Positions 59,401 to 64,000 of a DNA stretch of 64,000 nt are shown here, in pieces. The stretch is taken from assembly GCA_021186555.1 (NCBI GenBank), contig JAJKFL010000005.1, forward strand, positions 45,751,635 through 45,815,634. Direction: 5' to 3'. The notes beneath the pieces were generated by a model. It was given only the letters and a program-made list of their open reading frames with translations, ran no database searches and had not been told where the DNA came from. This DNA is from Reticulitermes speratus. Its lineage: Eukaryota > Arthropoda > Insecta > Blattodea > Rhinotermitidae. The position numbers were made by a program, and so were the translations under genes. How positions within the stretch are numbered: the stretch's first letter is position 1; the number at the start of each line of letters is the position of its first letter.

Positions 59401-61901
59401 AGTGCTGTAATGGCTGAGATACTGGTATCATCAAATACACCACAAATACATAAAGAGCCTGTCACCATCACACCTAAACACTGCATTTGTACATAAAGAA
59501 GCATAACCTGAAATACCCTACTACCACCAACCCCACCTGGGCCAACACCAATGCCACCATAAGCTCAGGGTATGTATATGAAACTTCAGATTTTCACAAC
59601 AGTCCACGTGTATCTTGGTCTCACATCATGCTGATTAATGAAGTCACCATGCAACTTGTTAACACACCTTTAACCACGTCACTGCAGGCACTTCCCATAC
59701 TGAATCGTCACTGATTCCTTTTAGAATTTGTACATCCTCTCACCAATCAACAAAAACCTAAGTGTGCCTGCTGCCATGTAGCATACAGATTTTTCTGATG
59801 GGTGACACATGATTTTTACTGTTATCAAACATCTAAGGCTGTTATCTAAAAGTGAGTGAGTATGCATATAAGAAACAAGAATACACTTTTATCAGTTACT
59901 TCTTACAGTCTAAGCTGCCACAGTGAGCATCAAAGTTCTATTAAATCAATGTTCACCCCTGCTTGCATTTAGGCTGTTCCACTAATAACAGGCATATAAT
60001 TTAATTCTTTAAACGAAAATTGTTACTATATATATATATACACATACATATTTTGGTTATCACTGGCGACCAGGTAATCATATTTTTCGGCCCCAAATTG
60101 GAGTTGGTCAATTTCAAGTTGGGACTCCTATGCCCCAGTAACCACTGAAAGGAACCTCGGTGAGGCAACAGGGCCTGTTGTCTGTCACTGGACTGACAGG
60201 GATGTTATGCCTCATACAGCCCCAGTTATAACAGGTCCCCCCAACTCTGACAAGCCTTAGTGCTTCGATATACAGCGTAACTACTTAATTATGTCTAAGC
60301 GGCTAGTGTTATCAGCAATAACCTCGTCATTATCACCCAAATGTACTGCTTGCTTTCATACACTGCAGTCCTACTTTAACACTGAATTCTCAGAAAGGAG
60401 TATATCTAGTACACTTACATCTGTCTTCCATCTAGGACAGTGGTGTGCAGTCTTTTTAACCTAGGCTTACTCAGAGATGAGGGATTTAGTGAAGGGCCAT
60501 AAAGGATTCTTAAAACATATTATTAATACACTCAATGTAATAATTTTATGTGTTACTAACGGCTCCATGGGCCAATTAGGAAAGGGTCGAGGGCCATAGG
60601 ATGTACATCACTGATCTAGGAACTTAATCCAGCACTGCACTCTGCATGGAACTTTGCACAAAGATCTTGCTCTATAAATCACTACAGAAGCATATGCAAT
60701 AAGTTAGCTGGAATTTTGGTCAAAAACCTTAAAAACAATGAATTGTATATGTGAAATCTGAGGTCCTCACAGCAGTGTTGGTGAAGATTCAAGTCTTCTG
60801 AGACGTGCTTTGTTGCATAAATAGTTCCCAGGGCTTCAGAGGATCATAGTGCTTTCCTTTTCTTGGGCTGATTGACTCTGAAGATGAAGGCATTAAGATC
60901 CTTTGAAACAATGGTAACCATTCACCCAACAGCACAGTATAACATGCCAGAAAACTTGAATCTTCTATATGTTCTTCAATGTGTAAAAAAAAGAGCAAGA
61001 ATTTAAGATTTACATTTACATTATCTAGAATTTAACTGACAGGTGTTTTACATTTATGGATTATGTTCTGTGTAATGACCAATTCTGTTGAAATCCTTTG
61101 GCATTTTTTTATTTCACGAGGAATGAGAGTGCACCTGCTGCAGCTTGAAATTATTTACTATACTGTACCAGAAAATGGTGGCAAACAAATATGAAGCATT
61201 GGTTAAATGATAATTTGTACAAGAAAACTGAAGTTCTTGGAAAAAAACCTTGGCCAGTGCAACTTTGTTCACCACAAATCCCACATGGACTAGCATTGGA
61301 GTGAACCTGAGCCACAGTGGTAACAATCCAGCAACTAACCACCAAAGCTATGCTGCAGCCAAATCTTTGGACAGGTTTCACAGGCAAAACATGCAAATGG
61401 GAAGACAGCTGGGTATGGCCTCCCCATCAAATGGGGTACCTAGGGCTTTTACTTCTGACTTGGGTTGTGCAAGCATACCTACAGTCCACAATGGACCCAC
61501 TACTGAACTATGTCAGCCTGTCATCATCATTCATGGGTAGTAAGAGATGCAAAAGAATGGCAAAGCACAAGAATAAGCAACAATTGTAACCATCACACCA
61601 CTTTTAACTTCATGTAAAAATAACTTCAAAAGAAACTGATTTTTTTTTCACACAGCCTTACAATAAATGGCATATTGATCTAAACTGAAGGTTAGTAACA
61701 GTTAAAATACGTTTCATAAAATGGATATTACATTACTCTCTTTTTGGTCATGAAAGAAATGTCAGAAAATTCCACATAAAAAGAAATGCTTTTATGCACT
61801 ATAAGAGAGTACAAATATCAGACACAACATGTGACAAGATTGGAACCTCATCATACATGTAGACAAATAATGGATTACATACCTAAAGGAAGAACAATCA
61901 T
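50424..61901 (-). CDS. C1GALT1: Core 1 beta-1,3-galactosyltransferase, 8 exons, complete
   Basis: Golgi type II membrane enzyme that adds galactose to GalNAc-O-Ser/Thr, making the core 1 (T antigen) O-glycan. Coding exons: 61901-61883, 58709-58577, 56440-56331, 55545-55393, 54627-54489, 53780-53557, 52360-52203, 50684-50424. They total 1197 nt (398 residues plus stop) with all splice phases matching. Short cytosolic tail [15 protein letters not shown], membrane segment about 16-36, a histidine-rich stem encoded by the 110-nt exon, then the catalytic domain: [11 protein letters not shown] (100-110), [11 protein letters not shown], the metal-binding DDD at 182-184 (FKADDDT), [18 protein letters not shown] and GCCSD..SFHYV. 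The C-terminal 40 residues are lysine-rich. The initiator ATG at 61901 fits phase and context (AAAATGA), but the frame stays open upstream. Drosophila C1GalTA is the likely counterpart. Confidence 0.95.
50795..50930. repeat. Palindromic MITE-like family, left-arm copy
   Basis: TGGGTACCAACATTTCAGAC, CACCTGCTGCTTCCATCTTC, then a weak second half near CTCAAATGTTGGTC. Located in C1GALT1 intron 7, upstream of exon 8. Confidence 0.5.
51040..51240. repeat. Insect-type dispersed repeat fragment and microsatellites
   Basis: ATCCCAACATTCACCTGGAG, TGACTGAAAAAGCCACTGAA and TTAGTCAGGATGGC match in order a tRNA-SINE-like repeat found in many insects. Then a GA/G run (51174-51198) and (GCA)n (51198-51215). 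Within C1GALT1 intron 7. Confidence 0.5.
51555..51715 (+). repeat. LINE 3' fragment in C1GALT1 intron 7
   Basis: Plus-strand translation includes [20 protein letters not shown] followed by a stop, then GGGAATTTCTTGACTAGCTG. It is the same 3' end as the minus-strand fragments at 49291-49400 and 39115-39265. Confidence 0.65.
54245..54370. repeat. Palindromic MITE-like family, partial copy
   Basis: CCCTAAGATGGCGGCAGCAT, GTTTCTCCGAAACTTACAAG, then CTCTGTGTCATAACTCAGAA. In C1GALT1 intron 5, just past exon 5. Confidence 0.5.
56500..56690 (+). repeat. Decayed tRNA-SINE copy
   Basis: GATTTGATTCCTGGCAGAG resembles the B-box region, and GAAGTTCACCACTGACCTCC followed by ACCTGGGGCCAAAGTTTA parallels the tail of the SINE at 36252-36491. 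In C1GALT1 intron 2. Confidence 0.5.
57165..57332. mobile_element. Palindromic MITE-like family copy, cut at its right end
   Basis: Left arm GAAGATTCATGTCTTCTGGG, centre near TGACTCTTAAGATGAG, right arm CAGCGTCACATCCCAGAATA and CACTGTGAGAACCTCA. The TA-flanked MITE at 57333 begins exactly after that last block. Confidence 0.6.
57333..57626. mobile_element. TA-flanked MITE with internal tandem duplication
   Basis: 294 bases with TA on both sides (57331-57332, 57627-57628). The left end CAGGTAGGACCCGTTTTATG and the reverse complement of the right end CAGGTAGGTCCCGTTTTACG are inverted repeats. The start of the element is duplicated in tandem: ACCCGTTTTA...GGTTCCAGCAAAACAGGGTC occurs at 57341-57400 and again at 57418-57470. 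No coding capacity. In C1GALT1 intron 2. Confidence 0.88.
58260..58450. repeat. Palindromic MITE-like family, diverged copy
   Basis: GGTTCTGAGATGTGAGGTCT, TGGTCTTCTGGGACATG, CTCAAAAACACTGACACCTA and CATGTCATCGTATCCTAGCA occur in family order. Ends about 125 bases from exon 2 of C1GALT1. Confidence 0.5.
60745..60975. mobile_element. Palindromic MITE-like family copy
   Basis: Left end GAAATCTGAGGTCCTCACAG and AGATTCAAGTCTTCTGAGAC; centre CTCTGAAGATGAAGGCATTA with CCTTTGAAACAATGGTAAC; right arm CAGTATAACATGCCAGAAAA then CTTGAATCTTC. CTGAAGA and GAAAC are intact here. In C1GALT1 intron 1. Confidence 0.65.
61100..61340. repeat. Dispersed repeat-like stretch
   Basis: Minus-strand frames read [20 protein letters not shown] and [13 protein letters not shown], a pattern I associate with a non-genic repeat common in arthropod assemblies. 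Not a gene. Confidence 0.3.
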
Positions 61902-61920
61902 TTTGGCACGCAAAACTAAA

Positions 61921-62100
61921 GTGATGTGGTGGTAGTGGCGGTGGTGGTGGTGGTGGTGGTGGTGGTGGTGGTGGCGGCTGCAGCAGCAGTGGTTGTGGTG
62001 GTGGTGATGATGGTGGAGGTAGTGCTGGTGGTGATTATGATTATGATGCTGATAATGTTGACGATGCAGGAGGAGGAGGAGGAGCAGGAGGAGATAAAAT
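61921..62100. repeat. GGT/GGA trinucleotide tracts just upstream of the C1GALT1 start
   Basis: Near-pure GGT/GTG repeats at about 61926-61975, GCA at 61977-61989, GGT-rich text to about 62030, and (GGA)n at 62068-62095. On the minus strand this is CAC/ACC-rich 5' UTR or upstream sequence, ending about 20 bases before the C1GALT1 ATG. Confidence 0.9.
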
Positions 62101-64000
62101 ACTGGACGAAAACAGAATGACAAAAAATCATAAAAACATTAATCAAGACTGAGAACATTCTGAGGAAAAGATTTAAAAACATGATGATCCTGATTTGTGA
62201 TACCTCCAACAGGACAAATGAGCCTCAAAACTTAGGACAATGATTATGATTAGTTCTAACTGCTGTTTGATAGTTTAAAGGTCAGAATGTTCCAAGTTGG
62301 AGTTGTAATTGATCACAATGGTTGGGAAACAACTGCAAGAATTACCACCATATTTACCTGAATATAGGATGATAAGTGTTTCCTAATTCATCTTAAAAAT
62401 GGAAGGTTGTCTTACAATCACACACAAAGTTAAATAAGTTAGGTGTAGATATTTTCATGAAAACTGAGTATTATGAAGCAGCGACAGGGAGCTGCCTCAT
62501 ATGCAGGGCCATCCTATGTTCCAGTACAATGGTAGTATGAGATTTGATGTTCTAATGGCAATAGGTATCAAAACTATGGTCTCTGGAATGTGATGCCATG
62601 TATTTTGGTACACGTGTACCAACATTTTGGAGGAACCCCTACCTCCATTTTCAGGGTAGAAGATCTATCGAACTATGTGGTGTCATGCTTAAATGGTTTC
62701 ATCTTCAACCATGTACTTCATTAAGTGTATGCAGTGACAATCCATTCAGCATTGGGATCATAAGGTAACCTGTAATACTGACCACTCAATACCTTCTCAA
62801 CAACAGCTAATGCAACACCACAATCTCATCCTCTACAGACTGTATTTATAATACAATGATAAAAATCCACCAACTGAAAATCACACACAGTTGGTTACTG
62901 CTGGACATGTATGCATGACACATGCACAAACTACACTAGAAGAATTATATTTCAATGAGTCTTAATGAGTCCCAACTAAACAACCATATACATAAAGCTC
63001 TGATTTTACACATTTTATACACTTCTAATGTACAACTGGATACCCAAATTATGCTTAGTAACAACAGTCTGATGTAGTTGAACAACTTATACAGAACATG
63101 TAACAACCTTGCAGATGTCTACTAATGTACTGGAACATTCTCCACAGTTATGGTTGGTCATGACCAAAACATATAGTAAGAGACAATTAAAAGAAATGAT
63201 GTAACAGAGTTTGTGTAGTGTGATAATTTGACAGAGCATACATGGTGTCACATTCAAGGACAGTGTAATCTCAAAGAATTAGTATTTACTTGCTGAATGA
63301 CATACCAAGTTTCATGAGGATCAGTCCAGGAATTCAGAAATCACACAACAGTCAAAAACCACATCCTTTCTGACAGAACACAGCAAGAATCTAGGGTTTA
63401 AAAGTGAAACTGAACAACTTTCTCCCTACAGGTGTGCTTGCAATGATGACCCATGATGTACAAAATTACTTCAATTCACTGAACATTCTATACATTACTA
63501 CAAACCATGATCATTGTACATGTTGTGCAGGACGTTAATATGGAAGTCTGACTCTCATTTATCTCTGAAAATCTGAACACAAGGCAACCAAAAAGTAGTT
63601 ACACCAAATAAAAGTAGATAGCAGCACTTGACTGATACCCTGAAACCAAACGTGTCAATATGCACATTCTATCTACATGCGCAACACCTGTCAAAGAGTT
63701 CAGTAAACAAGACTTAGAAAGTCACTATAAATACGTTGTAATTTTTGTGTACACTTATGCACAATAATACTGTACACATAGGTTCAAGTTGTGTTGATGC
63801 ATTTCTGGAAGAACAGAGTAAAATCTTGGCAAGGTCCAATTACACTGCCACACAACTAAACACTATACTTGGTCAAAAAATATGTGCCTTCACTCGGTAA
63901 TTACCCATTCAAACAGCTGAGCTGGCAACACTGTACAACCCTCACTTGCCATGGAACTCTGGCCAAGTAGTCTACTTTATTATTAAATCCTTAAAGGATG
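62101..64000. other. Upstream of C1GALT1; no gene recognised
   Basis: 62535-62700 is a palindromic-family copy (GGAATGTGATGCCATGTATT, GTGTACCAACATTTTGGAGG, ATTTTCAGGG, ATGTGGTGTCATG). The rest shows no conserved coding segment. The promoter should lie near 62.1-62.3 kb but no core element was identified. Confidence 0.45.

Noticed and set aside
61926-62209. Poly-Val, poly-Thr and poly-His frames
   Set aside because: Products of trinucleotide repeats read in several frames; only the in-frame extension of C1GALT1 was kept, as a finding.

Overview
This is eukaryotic nuclear DNA, AT-rich, with intron-rich genes and dense repeats. Three host genes are recognisable from conserved protein sequence joined across GT-AG introns. 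The protein sequences and the repeat types (tRNA-derived SINEs, Tigger/pogo and piggyBac MITEs, a Penelope-like element) fit an insect. A termite or cockroach (Blattodea) is my best guess, but that is an inference.

Layout. At 0.3-3.6 kb lie two coding exons of an M-Ras type small GTPase (minus strand; the rest of the gene is off the left edge). Its intron holds a decayed Penelope-like retroelement and a degenerate tandem repeat. From 3.6 to 11.9 kb there is no recognisable gene, only dispersed repeats. From 11.9 to 27.7 kb is a complete 17-exon XPB/ERCC3 (haywire) gene, minus strand, 807 codons, encoding the TFIIH DNA translocase. Its introns carry a large foldback structure (13.4-14.2 kb), two piggyBac-type MITEs and several other MITEs. 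From 31.0 to 34.8 kb are two tandem paralogues of an unrecognised leucine-rich-repeat protein. The upstream copy is open for 491 residues; the downstream copy is broken by stops and a frameshift. From 36 to 50 kb is a transposon-rich gene desert: three tRNA-derived SINEs with clear target-site duplications, an internally deleted mariner-like element with both ends, a Tigger element with both ends, and LINE fragments. From 50.4 to 61.9 kb is a complete 8-exon core 1 beta-1,3-galactosyltransferase gene (C1GALT1 type), minus strand, 398 codons. Two of its exons (a short stem exon and a 19-nt initiation exon) only become visible by joining splice phases.

All host genes are on the minus strand. 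They have unrelated roles (signalling, transcription/DNA repair, mucin-type O-glycosylation), so nothing suggests they act together.

The most unusual material is in the repeats: (1) a roughly 0.82-kb foldback with arms of about 370-380 bp inside an XPB intron, which would give a long double-stranded hairpin in the pre-mRNA; (2) an abundant palindromic MITE-like family with well over ten copies; (3) a recurring CTGAnGA - short hairpin - GAAA motif, like a hammerhead ribozyme core, shared by the Penelope remnant, the palindromic family and other repeats; (4) a perfect 53-bp palindrome directly abutting the Tigger element.
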